DNA of 64,000 bases from Stromatinia cepivora (GCA_014898415.1 RCTD01000001.1:310001-374000), one strand, 5' to 3'. Counted from the first letter of the stretch, positions 46,943 to 61,267 are shown. Made by a program: numbers and translations. Notes: generated from the sequence alone by a model not told the origin.

Positions 46943-48145
46943 TTAATAAACAATACGATCAATAGGTTTCTTGCTCCATTTAGCCAACCATTCTTTGATT
47001 CTTTTGACCCCTTGTAAATCACCCTTTTGACTGTTTTTATTAGCCTCATCAACCCAACCAAGAGTATAGCCCCCCTCCAAATCAATAAGCCAAAGCTTGT
47101 CATCTCGATCGACCAAGACATTGTGTGGTTTAGCATCACCCCATACCAAGCCTGCGGCATGCAGTTCCCTAACAAGATCCTCAAGCTCAATAGCCCAACG
47201 ATGCCGGTGTTCATCCAAACAATCAGACCAAGGTACTATTTGTTCGAGTGTACCTTTACTGTCAATATAATGAAGTAATATACCCACTACACGCTGCATA
47301 TCGAAGTTCGGATCGGCATATTCTTCGGGCGTCCAATCATCTGAGATATCGCCCCTCCATTCATTAACTAGATCTTTTTCTGTAGCAGAATACCAATGTT
47401 GTAAGACTTCACGATCATCATCAACAACCACACTATGCAAGCGACAGATGCGTATATCAGAGCGAAGCTTCTTCGCTTCGATAGCAGTTGGAATCTGTAT
47501 ATGTATCCATGATTTTGCTTCTGCTATTGCTGATAAAGAAGGCAACTCCTTATAATAGCATAATGTGCCATCCTCAGCAATAACTTTGCCTGGACCTCGA
47601 AGACACGGATGCTGTTTCAGATCGGGTGAGGGTACAAGCTGAATTTGCTGTGAAGTCGAGGATTTCACTAGATTTAACCAATCTAATCGAGGAGATGTAT
47701 ATTCGCCTGCAGGGAATCTTATCTGTCGTGGCAGTTGCCCTTTGAAATGTGGTTGAATGATAGTGCTATCCTGAGCTGCTGCTTTTGCTTCGAGTATTAG
47801 AAATGGTGGATAGAGATAATCGGATAATTGATTGCACGAAGGTGGTGGGTTTGGAGCTAGTTCGATTATAAGCTCTTCGAATGGTTTCTTAAGACGAAGA
47901 ATCTCCTCAAAAGCTTTGTCGCCATCTCGATTATCCCCAACCTCACATGCTCGCATAATAGCAAGAGAACTTTGATATTGTTCCAAAAGATTTGGCGAAA
48001 GAGATAAATTCTGTAGTGTGTATTGAATTTCGAATTTAACACCAAAACAACGTATTTGGAACTTGATAAGTTCATCATCATGTTCACCGATGCCAGACCA
48101 TTGAAAGCTTTCGAGAAAGAATGTCTGCTCCATAATTAATTGCAT
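46943..48145 (-). CDS. Intact 400-aa protein-kinase-like protein, fungal type
   Basis: Single uninterrupted frame of normal composition. The C-terminal part has a kinase-like C-lobe: LHAAGLVWGDAKPHNVLVD (catalytic-loop Asp at about 337 and Asn at about 342, with G-D replacing the usual R-D of HRD) and LWLIDLEGG (DFG-equivalent Asp at about 355, with D-L-E replacing D-F-G). This is the pattern of aminoglycoside-phosphotransferase / fungal kinase-like proteins. No clear Gly-rich loop is seen in the N-lobe, and the C-lobe is short, ending about 40 residues after D-L-E-G-G. Substrate is unknown. The start could be Met1 (MQLIMEQ) or the second Met at residue 5. It is convergent with the Cys-rich gene, 338 bp between stops. 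Confidence 0.75.
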   Translation of the reverse strand: MQLIMEQTFFLESFQWSGIGEHDDELIKFQIRCFGVKFEIQYTLQNLSLSPNLLEQYQSSLAIMRACEVGDNRDGDKAFEEILRLKKPFEELIIELAPNPPPSCNQLSDYLYPPFLILEAKAAAQDSTIIQPHFKGQLPRQIRFPAGEYTSPRLDWLNLVKSSTSQQIQLVPSPDLKQHPCLRGPGKVIAEDGTLCYYKELPSLSAIAEAKSWIHIQIPTAIEAKKLRSDIRICRLHSVVVDDDREVLQHWYSATEKDLVNEWRGDISDDWTPEEYADPNFDMQRVVGILLHYIDSKGTLEQIVPWSDCLDEHRHRWAIELEDLVRELHAAGLVWGDAKPHNVLVDRDDKLWLIDLEGGYTLGWVDEANKNSQKGDLQGVKRIKEWLAKWSKKPIDRIVY

Positions 48146-51100
48146 ATGATAGAAAGTTGATAGAAGAAAAATTTGGTTTTAAAACTTCATATACAAGAGA
48201 AACAATCTACACCGCTAAAAGGAAGTAAGCAGAAGCAGGTTTCCGAGGAAGCACAAGTTTTCCATATTGGTACTACAGTACTATGTGATACACTCATTTT
48301 CATATACCCCACTTTACGCTAATCTATAAAGAGAAAAACCAGCCTTTAAAAGTTTCCATGCTATTAGTTATTTTTATATCGTGTATAAGGTTGCGGGGAT
48401 GGATCTTCGGAAGAAAAATATATGGAGTGGTAGTGTTAATTTTATGAGGTCACATGTACGCTAGTATAGTTTAGATCTAGCGCAGAACTGGGTATTTCTA
48501 CCATCTCTATTCTCGCTTTTCTGGTAGTGATACAAGATTTCAGCTGAATATTGAGAGATTATAAAATGACTCGATGATAACTGGCAGACGGTGGGTTATC
48601 TTTTCTATCGCATCGAGAATACGATAAAACTAGCTCTCGTATCGATCATTTGACTACCACGAAGACCTTATCGATCCTGCCACCATGACCATTCTGATCT
48701 ACAATTATAAGGGGCAGAGGAGGTGTTGAACAGCACTACAAAGGAAGAATACCGCGTTCGAGGACGCTTTGGATTGGAGTTAATTAGAAGGGCTTTCTAT
48801 TGTCCTAAAGGTCTTTTGATTTTGATATAGTTTCCTATAAAGAACATTGTTGTTATTATAAAGCAATTAGGTATTTATTAAGAGAAGTTCGGGCTACCTA
48901 GAATACCCTCAGATCTACTATATTTTTATCCCAAATAAAATGAAAAAGAATACATATTCTATAGAAACCAAAAGAGCATAAGATGATATTCATAATGAAA
49001 AATAGGGTTACTCCTAAGAGGAGATTCATAATGCCCTCCCGCATAAGACTCAAACTGTAATCCAGGTACAATATTCTGCAAAACCCAAAAAGTGATTACA
49101 AACACCTTATGTTATCTTTCTTTAATTGGTTTTGGTTCCAACGGAAAGTCGGTTTTAAATTCTATAACACGAATAAGTTCGATGCTAGCCTCTTGTTCGA
49201 GGGTTGCCGTCTAGATCATTTGGAAGTGTTCTAGACTCTCGAAATAGTTTATAACTAGATATCAAGCAAGGATTTAAACAACAGTAATAGTAGAATATAC
49301 TAAATGATTAATCTTGAGCACGAAACTCTACAGTAAAGAAACCTATCCTGATTATATAAACCTTTGTACTTCCTTGGATTCGTCCTGCTCAATACTTGTC
49401 TGACTGATCCTTACCGGTTCAATATCTTTTCCAGCAGAACCTTGTCTTACAACGCACTATTCTTTCCATCAATTTGCGAATATTAAAATTCAAAAACGTC
49501 AAATGAAATATCTAAACAAGATCCAACAAAAGAAATAATAATAACTAAACATTGATGATCCGGAAAATGCTATAATATATCATAATGATAATATTCAAAA
49601 AAGGAAGAAGATAGTTCAATCCTCTTATATTTAACTGGATCCCAAACACTGTAATTGTGACTTGTCAAAGCTTAACCACAGAACAACTTTCGCAATATCA
49701 TGAGCAAACCACAATATATATTCGGTGCATTGTAATATTACCCCTCTTCGCCGTAATATTTGCTTCCTTCAATTTCCTTCCTACTCCAAAAATCGTTTGA
49801 ATGAAAATTTCCAAACCAAAACAATCCCTTAAAAATATAATCTTCTACAAAACGGCTCATCATTGACCATAAAAACTGCACATTGTTACTCCTATCAATT
49901 ATATCATATTGATATCATCCTAATAATTTATTAATCATAAATACCAAATCCTTCCAAGGAAATTCTGGTACCAGAAGATTCATTATCTCTTTACTTGATA
50001 CATAAACAATATTATATAGAAATAAAAGAATAACATAAACAAAAAAAAGAATATTGGGATTATCAAATCGATGCAAAATAGTTTTAAAAATGAAATTACT
50101 GAGGTTTTCAATATATCTGAATGGAATTATACAAGCACTACACTCATCTATTTCCCAAAGATTTCCATACATAGCTTTCTTGAGGGGTTTTTCTACCAAA
50201 TAGAAACTAAACTCAACATTGATATTGAATATAACAACAAAGCATCCATCTATAATGAATTTGGTCAAAATTTATACGAAATACTCGTTTAGAAGATAAA
50301 AGAACTACAATTTATATTCAGATACACGAGTATTATATTCATCCAAATTATCAACTGCATATTTGAGAATATGAATATGAACTTTAATGAAAGCAATATC
50401 CAATTTGTAATGATTACAAAGACTGCTATTCTCGGCAACATCTTCAATTGATGTTTTGATAATATATCATCCAATATAAATTATGATTTCTTTCAAGATC
50501 AATCTATTCAACAAAATTTGATTACTAATATTAACAGTACTCTATATTAATATCAACCTATATATTTTTTATTCATTTTTTTTATTGTAAATATCCATCT
50601 AAGATTATTGATTATATAGTATAATATAACAAGATATATAAAGTATTTTGAAGAAGCCAAACATCATCTCACATTTATAATCCTTATAAAAAGCCGATAC
50701 TACTTTCGATATATATTACAGATATTAAAAGATTTAGCTAAACTTTTTGTATAAATGACATTTTATTTATGAATATATAGTTTTAAATATATTGATATAA
50801 TAATCTGGGTTGTTAAAATAAATATTCTAGTTATTAGTTTTTATTATATCCAATCTTTTATATATACAATCCTGCCCTCTCTATTAATATATAAGCAAAT
50901 ACGAATACTGCGTGGGTAACTATATCAATAAATTTCCTAAGGATTTTAATTGTAATCCCGAAGATCCCAACATTTTTTTCCAATTTTTCTTTTTGTGTTT
51001 TCTATTTCGATATATCCAAGATTTTCAATTAATCATTGATTTTCTCTTTAATACTTTTTAATAATCCTTAATATTTTAATAGAAACTCGGAATTATATTA

Positions 51101-52619
51101 ACAATATTAACAAAACAATTGAATATATTTATTATAAATAAAAATAATAATATATATAGATAAATAGATAAATATAAAAAGAGATAAATATCTTTGAGCT
51201 ATATTATAAATTTTCTGAACCAGTTTTTTCTCAAAACCCTATATAAGAACAGCATTTTTATTGAATGGACCATTATATTTTTTAAAGAAATCAATAAGAA
51301 AATTATTAAATTCTTTTACCTTTGTTCCTTATTTCTTATAGATTTCGAAAATGAACTTTTTGTTATAGTTGGATAGTTTAGGGATATTTTCAACGATAAT
51401 ATAAAATGGGTGGTTTTTCAAAATCTGTGATCCAAATATAGAATAATCCTTTAAAGAATTGGAATTAATTGATAAATAAATCAATTTATTCTGAAATATA
51501 GGGAATAATGAAAATGAATTCAACAAAAATAATCTGATATTTGTAATCATTGTATAAATAAATAAGAAAGGTTGAAATTCGAGTTCTTTTTAAAAAGTTC
51601 AAATTTGAATTATATAGAGATAATTAAGAGTGAGAATTTAAGGAAGATTTAAAGAAAGTTTTCTTATATAAATACTTTTCAAATAATTGATTCTTATTGT
51701 AACTATTTTTGAGATTGCAAATAAGTTTTATTTATTTCTTTAACAATAAATGATATTATATTGTATTATTTTATAAGATTTGTTATATTTATAGGCTTCT
51801 ATTGATTGAATAATATTTTCTGTTCAATTTTTAAATATAGATTTAGATTAATTTATAAGGAGGGATATATAGGATGATGATATTAAAATTCAAAAATTTA
51901 AAAAGGTATAATATTATATAGTCTAAATTTTCTATTTTGGAATATTTCCTTGGGATAGTATTAGGAAGATTGTAGATGAAGGGAAAAGTACAAGGTATAT
52001 AAAATAAGATTAAGAAAATCTAAGATGATAAGAAGATAAAATGAAATAGAAGGATTATTCATTTTGTATTTGTACTGTTAGAAAATATAGAATATATTTA
52101 TTTATTATAGATTATTATTCTGTTTATATATATTTTATTATTTTATAATATATATTTCAGAGTAGAATATTCTATACTTTTTGATAATACAAATAATATG
52201 AAAAGGAAGCTATATTGTATTTGGGTCTTTCGGATTATTATATAATCCTTTTGATACCCCAATTGTATATTATCTATTTGATAGATATAAAATCCTAAAC
52301 AAAAATGTTATAATCGATCGAACTTTGTATAATCTACAAAATTCCCTAGTTATATAGTTTAGGGATTTCATTCGGATATTCGAAAAACTAGAATTAATAT
52401 AATATAAGGAGAAACTATATTTATATATTAATCCAAAGTATATTATTATAATTTTTTTCTTTATAAACAATATTCAGATCATTTATCATAAAAAAAACGA
52501 ATCAATTGCTATAAAGATCATTAAGAGAATCAAAGTTATATATAAGCTATAAAACCTAGAAAACACTAAATAGTTTCTAGGTACATGTATACTCTGTAAT
52601 CGATCCAAAAAAAAAGCTA
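48146..52619. other. Upstream flank of kinase-like gene grading into RIP-degraded DNA
   Basis: Composition stays near normal to about 48.76 kb (kinase-gene promoter), is intermediate to about 49.8 kb with mutated but not pure A/T sequence, then falls to extreme A/T. No gene is recognised. The 49.1-49.7 kb part looks like a moderately mutated repeat but I cannot classify it. Confidence 0.55.
52150..52255 (-). repeat. Dispersed AT-rich repeat, copy 3 (inverted)
   Basis: Reverse complement reads GACCCAAATACAATATAG.. followed by a T-rich CCTTTTCATATTA stretch, matching the copies at 38.46 and 43.11 kb. It lies upstream of the Copia remnant. Confidence 0.6.
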
Positions 52620-53430
52620 TAACTAATCTATGATATATATATTGAAAAGATTGCTAAGAAATTCAAAGCAACAAATAGAATAGCAAATACATTATTTCCG
52701 ATAATAGTATTTCAGAAAAATCAAGATCAAATTCCTATATATATTATAAAAATATATTAAAAGAAAATAGGCTCAATATTATATATTATAATCATTATAA
52801 AAGTGAATATATTATTCACTATTTTACAACTGAACCATTATTTGATCAATTTATTAAGTGATTATATGAAAGCTGTTAATCATTGTTTATAATATTTATA
52901 GAATATAAGGTATTTCATGATCCAATATAATAATGATCAAATACTACAATTTCTTATCTTCTCAAATATTTCTTTTGCAGATAATTTAGATATTTATTGA
53001 TTATTCTAAAGGTATATTATATCCCTTTTTGATGGTTTAATTATATGGAAAGTATTTAAGCAAGATACCATGATTATTTCGATTACCGAAGCAAAGCTTT
53101 TCGAAGTCGAATATATATCAAAAGAAATTATAGCAATCTTATATTTTTTAAAAGAGATCGATTTAACAATAAAAGAATTTATAATAATCTTTTGTGATAA
53201 TTAATAAACAATTAGATTGATAATTGATGAGAACGAATGAATCACTACAAAACTATATTATATCGATATCCAAAATATATAATTATATTAAGAATATTCA
53301 AAAGAGAACTTTTATATAATCTATCTATCAATTATCGATATAATTATTAATAGATTCATCAAGAACTTTACAAAACAAAAGTTCGAATATTTCTAATCCT
53401 TTTTCAACCTACAAAATATAAGCAATAGAA
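52620..53430 (+). mobile_element. Ty1/Copia retrotransposon remnant (end of RT and RNase H), RIP-degraded
   Basis: Plus-strand reading with many stops: YIEKIAKKFKATNRIANTLF, then SFADNLD..(normally D-x-R-R-S-S-x-G-Y-x-F)..SLFDGLIIWKVFKQDT. Then ISITEAKLFEVEYISKEI (RNase H S-T-T-E-A-E), IIIFCDN (catalytic D-N), YYIDIQN (normally H-V-D-I-H-N) and a T-K-Q-K-F-E end. These are the order and spacing of the Copia RT-to-RNase H region. G-to-A and C-to-T changes explain most differences. Gag, protease and integrase parts are not recognisable upstream, and LTRs are not identified. Confidence 0.75.
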
Positions 53431-56400
53431 TTATAAAACTTGAGTAATAACGATCTAAAACTTGAATAATAATAATCTGGATTATAAAACTTGAGTAACG
53501 ATAATCTAAAACTCGTAATTTTTTCTTTTAATGTAAATAAAATAAATCCTATTTAGTATTTCAAACCATTATATTTTTCTACAATGCACTCTAATTCATA
53601 TACTCTATATTTATTAGGAAACAAAGAATAATCAAAGCCGATTATTTCTTTACTTTTCATTTTTCTATTTTCGAAAAAGGATAAGTTTCTTTCTAAACTC
53701 AATAATTTAAAATTCAAATAAAAGAATCTTTAGATTATTTACAACAATCAAAAAACAAAGAACAATTAGAGTAATCGAAGTTATTGATATCATTGGTATT
53801 ATAGGAGTTAAAGGATTATCCCTTTTTTCTTTTTTCTTTAGATATACTATCCATTTTTTTCTTTTTTTCTTTTTCATTATTCTTTTTTTTTATCTTTATT
53901 ATTGTTTTTCGAAATTACAATATATTTCTTTCATTCGATTTTTCAAGGATTCTAATGAGTAATACAATAAGGAGAAAGGGAACGATGATATAGAAGTAAA
54001 GGAACAACTTCTCTTTTTTCCTTAATTTCCAGTATCATTTTTATCGCAATTCTGTATCCCTGTTTGGATTATATAATCAACGATTAGTATATTATAAAGG
54101 TAAGAAAATGAATAAAAAACTTATTTTCGAATTTTATTGATAAACAATAATATAATAATTTATTAAAGAATAAAGGAAAATTAGTAAAGAAGTATATAGA
54201 TAAATATTATAATTCCAATATCGACGATTATTCGGTTTAGAAGAATCAATAAAGTATTTGTTATGGAAATTATATCTTCTAGTGATTAACGATTTTATAT
54301 ATTGAATATATAAATAATTGTTTCTTTTTCTATGATTTTTTTTATCTTTTATTTCAATTAAAAAGTTAATAATTTTCAATAATCTTTTTTTTCTTTCTTT
54401 TTCATTTAATTCATTATCCAAAAAATTTGATGTCAAAAAATCAAATGGATCGTTATTATTAGATAAAGAAACTTTTTTTCTTTTTTTTTCTTTATCGAAC
54501 AATCTTTACTTTAATAATTATAAATACAGGATTAATAAAACCTTTTTATTATACAATAGAATTCAAAAACGAAATCTATTTTCAAATTATTACTTGAATT
54601 TATAATAGATAATTGATTACAACAAATAGCAATTCTTTTGATAAAAAAGAACGATTTTTGAAATAAATAATTATATATTATTTTAGAAATAGATTTAATT
54701 AAATTATACTTCCAAAGATCGATATCTTGATTTATTATCTATATTAAATTTATTAATTCTCTTTATTTGATTTATTAATCCCTCAAAGAAATATTGGGAT
54801 TTTTTTTATATTCGATTCTCTCAAAGTTTTTTTTTCAATTGTTGTTTGCTTAATACAATTGAAATTCGTTTGTTTAGTTTTTTTAGACCCTGAAATCTTA
54901 GGTATAATAATGATTAATAAGAATTTGATTAAAACAAAAACGAAAATACAAAAAGGGGATTTATATATCTTTAAAAATTCATTCATTTTATTTTATTATC
55001 GCGATCAATATATTGTAACCTAATAATTATATATATTCTCAATTGTTACACTGTAAAATCGATTATTCATTTGTATTTTCCCAACAAAAAAACTTTCTTT
55101 TTATTATTCAAAATCTTGATTTCGAAGAATATTACAGGTAGCAAATCGAAGACTAAAAGAAATTTGTGATTTATATACAATCAAATTCTTCTCTATTCCA
55201 AAAATACCAGGATTATTTCAGATTTATACATTACACTATTTCTTTATTGATATCTATTTATAATCACCTTGCATATTCATTCACGAATTATATAAATTGC
55301 CATTTTCTATATCTTTCCATTTATTTCAAATCGCTTTTCGATCTGGGGGGTATATCACGGAAAGCCTTATGATCCTCTATATCTTATAAAGAATCAAAGT
55401 GTATACTTTCCAATCAGAATAAAGGATCTATTAGCTTTTATTAATCTATTAATTGATAAAGTAATCTTGATATCCGAATAAACAAAGATTTAGCCTAATT
55501 AAAATGTATATCGATTAAATAATCATTCATTTGTTCTATATATACAGCTCTTGATTTATATAATTAAGGGCAAATCATTCAATTCTTTTATTCTATCAAT
55601 TATATGTACCACTTATTCCCCGATCCCTGAAAGTGCTCTGTAATCATACTATCCCGTGATAATAATAGTATTTATACTTTTTTATAATTGATAGATCAAG
55701 ATTAAGTTTATCTTTGGAATATTTAAAAATTGTTATCGGATAAAAATGAAAACAGAATTCAGAATATTGTTTTCTATATAAATTTTATTCAATTCGGTTT
55801 ATATTTGATTGAAATTATTATTAATAATATTTAATTGTTTTTCGAGATTTATAATTCGGAAGATTTGATTTTCAAGATGGATTAATGAATCAAGAGTAAT
55901 AATGATTGCTCGAATATAATCTATAATAAAATCAAAACCTTAATAGTTCCTGAGATTATTAAGAGTAATTATAATTGATCTTTAGAGTTTTATTAAAATA
56001 AAGATAATACAATTATATATTTTGATTATTTATGGGTTTTATTAAATTAGAACTTGATAGAAATCTTTCAGTAGATATTTATTATATAAATTCCTGAATA
56101 TATTTGATATTATAATAAGATATTTTCAAGTCAATAAAAAACGGAGTTGAAATACTATTGGTATTCAAAATTCGATTATTATTATAGATTAATAATATAG
56201 TCTGTTTTTTATTAGGATTATATAATATATGTTAGGAGCTTCTTATTACGAATTATTATCATTCGGATAATTGTAGAAACTTCAAATATATTAACCATAT
56301 TTATATATAATACGATTATTCAGGATTAATATACAATTTAGGTAATCTAAAGATCAGATTCAAATAAGTATTATATACTAATAATTATCAATAATATAAG

Positions 56401-56677
56401 ATTATTGAAGGGATAAATATAACTTCTTTTTGTTTAACCATTACAATTAGATTATTCATTTGTTTATATATAGAGTAGCTATTTCTATTTACAAATACTC
56501 TTTATTAATAGATTCTAGATTAAATACAATTACTAGTTTATAAATATTTTTTTGGTTATAATTTCCAAAAAACCTGTTTTCCATTTTCTTCTTTTAATAT
56601 TGAAACTCAATTAATAGAATTATAATTAAATGAAAGATCCTGTGGATTAATCATTGTTATTTCATTGTAAATATCAA

Positions 56678-56785
56678 ATGATTAGAATGGATATAATGAT
56701 TAGAGTGGGTATGATGATTGAAATGAATATAATGATTAGGGTGGATATAATGATTGGGGTGGATATGATGATATTTGATGATATA
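56678..56785. repeat. 18-bp tandem repeat, about 6 copies
   Basis: ATGATTAGAGTGGATATA-type unit in six consecutive 18-bp copies, differing mainly by G/A transitions. Confidence 0.85.
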
Positions 56786-59700
56786 AAGGATTGCTTGAAG
56801 ATAATGGTATAAGTGTTGTAATTGTAAATGATGATAGTATACTTTAATATAAGATTGAAGGTAAATGAAACAAAGGATTTATTATTAATGAATTATTGTA
56901 AGGATTTTGATAAAAAATAATATATAATTATAATGATATTGGATACTTATATTTTATTTTTGTTTCTGTTTTAGAAAAAGTTCTTTTGTGATTTGAATGA
57001 TTTATTTGTATAAATCTTTTATTATTAAAATATATTATTGTAGAATTAAGATTTTCAGGATAATATAGAATTGTTTATATAATTGATTTGTAATTATTAA
57101 TTTTATTTGAATTGTTATATGGCTAAACAGCAAAATAAATATTATTATGTTTAGGAAGAAAAGAATCTATTGATATTAATGATTTTTATTGAAACTTTTA
57201 TCTAAAAATTTTATTTATTTAATTGAAAAGGAATATTTGTTGAAGATAGATTCTTTGAGGGAATCTTTATTCCATTAGTAATCTTTAATATTTAGAAATA
57301 ATTCGATAAGGTATTGTTAGTAATATTTGAATTAAAGTTTTCTCATTATTATATTAAAATACAAAACTCATTTACTAATCTTTAATTAAATAGATTTATA
57401 CTTTCCAAAATTAATTTGATTGAACAAAACTCCATATCTTTTTTAAACTTGAATCTATTGGATCTTTAGGATATTACAATATTGATATCAATATCAATTT
57501 CGATATTTAAATAAAGTCAAAATCGATACAACCTTTTTCTAGCAATTTTTTTAAATATATCAATATTGATATTCGTTATTATTGATTCTAAATAAAAAGC
57601 ATTTATAATTTTATATTTGAATACAAAATTCCAGAAATAGATTTTAGAAATATAAATTTCGATATCTTTATTTGAAATATATATATCGATAAAAAGTAGA
57701 TCCAAATTTTTGATATTTATATCAATATCAAAATAAATATCAATAATCTGAATACCATCTAGAACAAAGATTCCTTAAAAAATTATTAATTAATAATTCT
57801 ATTCAATTTTCTATAAATATAATTATTTCAATTATAATCCTTTTAGTACAATTATACAATTTGAATAATTTTATATTTTCAATAGATACTTTGATATAAC
57901 AATTAAGCTTTATATAATGATATTTGATTATTCAAGCTAGAGTTATACGAATATATCGATTTCTGATTAATTGAAGATGATTAATTTAATAATATAGATT
58001 GTGAATTATTATATTCCTATAAATATTTCTAGATTAACTTCTTTCAATCCGAAATTCCCTTTATATTGAATTGATATTTATAATGATTATTTTATCAAAT
58101 GAATTACTTTTTGATTATCATTAATGATATTCTTTCTTTTAAATACAATACATAAATTATTTATTATACTAAACACCTCGGAATTCCTTCCCGAAATTAT
58201 GATAAGATTTAAAAGTCTAATTATTTGAACAAAATACTCATCAATACATCAGCAAGTTTTATCAATCGATAATTCCATAATACAAATCATATCCTCTCTT
58301 ATTATTGAATTAATAATTAAAAATCATATTAAAGAAAACTGACAATAAATTCACTTTATTAATACAAATTGATCTTTACTATATAATATACTAAATGGAT
58401 ATACTTTATCCTCAAAATCTATTATTCATTATAACTTTAATTATAAATAAAAATAATTCACAAATGGATTAAAGAAGATCTATTCTTTATTTGAAATTAT
58501 ATTGATTTCGAATTTAGCATATAAAAGATTAATGAATTATTCATCAAATGAATCCTCTTTAATCATAAAATCTATAATATTATCATCAATATTAAATATA
58601 TAATTTTAATTTTTATAATATATCTAAAAAGATATTCAATTCGTTGATTATAGATAATTCTTTATTATATTTGAAATAGATTTCGAAGATAATTATATCC
58701 TATTTTTTCAAAGATTAATCAATTCATTTCTATTTGAATCAAATCATTCATAATTATACCAATTCCAAGATCAAAAATCCCAACTATAATAATATAATTC
58801 TGTTTTTTCTTAAAAACACTTTTTTTAATATTATTAATAATATCCTTGATTGTTAATAGATTTATATAAGCAATATAATCGTTTTCATTATGAATATATA
58901 TATTATCAAGATAATCTGTTCTTTGAATCAATACTCAAAAATTCTATATTTCTTTAATCTTATAATACTAAAGTATTGAAAATACCTAGCCTTTTGTAAA
59001 CTATTGTTCACTATATTCCTTGATTATATACTTAATAGCGAACCTCAAAAAATCTTCTGGGATCTATTGTATAGATTTCAGATTAAGATTATTTGTTATT
59101 TCAATTAAAATAATATAAATATAATTATAATTTTCAGAATCTAATAAAAAAGTAATCTTTATTTCAAATATAAGTTTTTGATAATGATTTGATTTAATAT
59201 AATCAAATACTATAGATTTAACTGATTCATTATTATTAAATTTGTATATAATATTTATTAATACTTAAAAAACAAAAGATAGGATATTTGTTTATACTCC
59301 AGAATAGTTTCCGATTTCTCTACAATCTTCGCTGTTTTCGATATTATAGGTTATACGAAGATTTCTAATGTCTAAATCGATATAAAAATGCTTTATTAGG
59401 CTTTTAATTTGTTTTGGGCAATATATACCAAAGTTGGTAATTATTTTAAAATATTGATGTATGAAATTGACAATATATCGAAGAATAAAGTAGATATTAG
59501 AAGGGAAATGTTATTTGATGTATATATCGAAATTGAATAGATCGAATTATATCTTAAGGTATCTTTGGGTATATACTATTCAGATCCCTGTATATTTAAG
59601 ATGTAAATTTACAATACTATACAAGAATATTTATTTTGTGGAAAATATCAATTATTATTTTGAATTTACATTTTCTGAAAGATTTCACCCATCCAATCTT

Positions 59701-61234
59701 CACATATCTTATTACGATACTCACAGTTTGATTGAAATGAAGATTGGATAAATATTAAAATCGATTGAAGTTAAAGAAAGAAAACCAAATATGATAGAGA
59801 ACAATTAATATTTGTATATGATGAGTGAATTCTTTCATAACAGTATTTGAAGTATTGGATATACGATGAGATTATTGGAATCTGTATAATATTAAAGTAT
59901 TAATATATTAATTGAAGTTAATAAACCTGTACTATACATCCTGAAGCTTCTATCACCAAAAACGTATTTTTGGTATTAATACCCTATCCAACAATTGATT
60001 AAATTATCAAATCCTTTTCGAATATCTTCCCAAAGATATTTGATTAATATTTAGTGATATTGTTTTTATCTTCTAATATATAATTTTCTTGATTATTTCC
60101 TTTTCAAAATAGATTCATAAATTTATATTATAGAAGAATCTTCATTTATCAAAAATACTTTTTTTGATCAGAATTGAAATAGATTTGGAATTTCGGTTTC
60201 GATTTGAAATATACTAGATATAGATTTGTATAATTAATAATATTATAATTAAATAAATATTTTTTGATAATGATTATTATATTCAATAAAAAGTATAATT
60301 CCAATTAAAGTAGTTTTCAGGTTTTCCAAAACAATTATAGTAATTTGATAATCCTTTAATATTCTGAAATAATTAAATAATATTTCCAACAAAATGCTAA
60401 ATTTATATTAAAGATTGAATTAATTATTTTTGTATAAATAAAAGGGGCTTTTAATTATATATAATTATTTTCTCATTGATATTATTAATTATAATAATAT
60501 TATTACAATTTTTATTGATATTGAAATATATATAGTTATTCTTTTCTATAAATAATATAAAAGGTATTGGGATTAAAAAAATAAAAGTTTATATAAAGTA
60601 GATAGATATAAAATCCCAAATAATATTAAGATAAAGATAGAATAATATATCCTATATATATCGGGATAATAAAGAAACAATTAAAAACAAAAATAGTTCA
60701 AAATATAAATAATTTAGTATTAGAAAATGATAATAAGAAAAAAGAGAGAATATAATAAAGAATAAGATAAAATAAATAAAATTATAGTATTATAAAATAA
60801 GAAAAGTATATATCTTTTATAAATCTATTTAATTATTGGAATCTTTCAAATTAATAATCTTTTTTTATTTCTTTTATTTAAGAATAAACAACAATATTGA
60901 TTAAGGCCAAATATATCAAATCGAATTCTTATATTTCAAAAGCAAAAATCTTTAAAAAACGATATTGCTTATTGTAAACAATTCTGAAAGTAAATAATGT
61001 TATTGAATATAATAAATAAAATATAGAAAATAAAATGAAATTTGGAAAGTGTATTTGTATTATTCTTTCTTATAATTATACAAAATATTTATACTAATTG
61101 CTTTGTTCTACAAGTTTTTTATATTTAATATTATATCATTTTTTTGATCTGAAAGTCCCCTTTATATTATTTCTATTTTATAAAGGAGGATTATTATCCA
61201 AAGAGATTTAGTATCAAAATACGAATTTCTACAT

Positions 61235-61267
61235 TAAAAAAGCGAATTCTGAAAGTTCGCTTTTTTA
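61235..61267. repeat. Perfect hairpin, 12-bp stem and 9-nt loop
   Basis: TAAAAAAGCGAA (61235-61246) pairs with TTCGCTTTTTTA (61256-61267). It stands out because it keeps GC pairs in otherwise A/T-only DNA. Confidence 0.8.

Noticed and set aside
59515..59751. 78-codon open frame in the AT block
   Set aside because: No recognisable family and A/T-driven composition; below what I can support as a gene.
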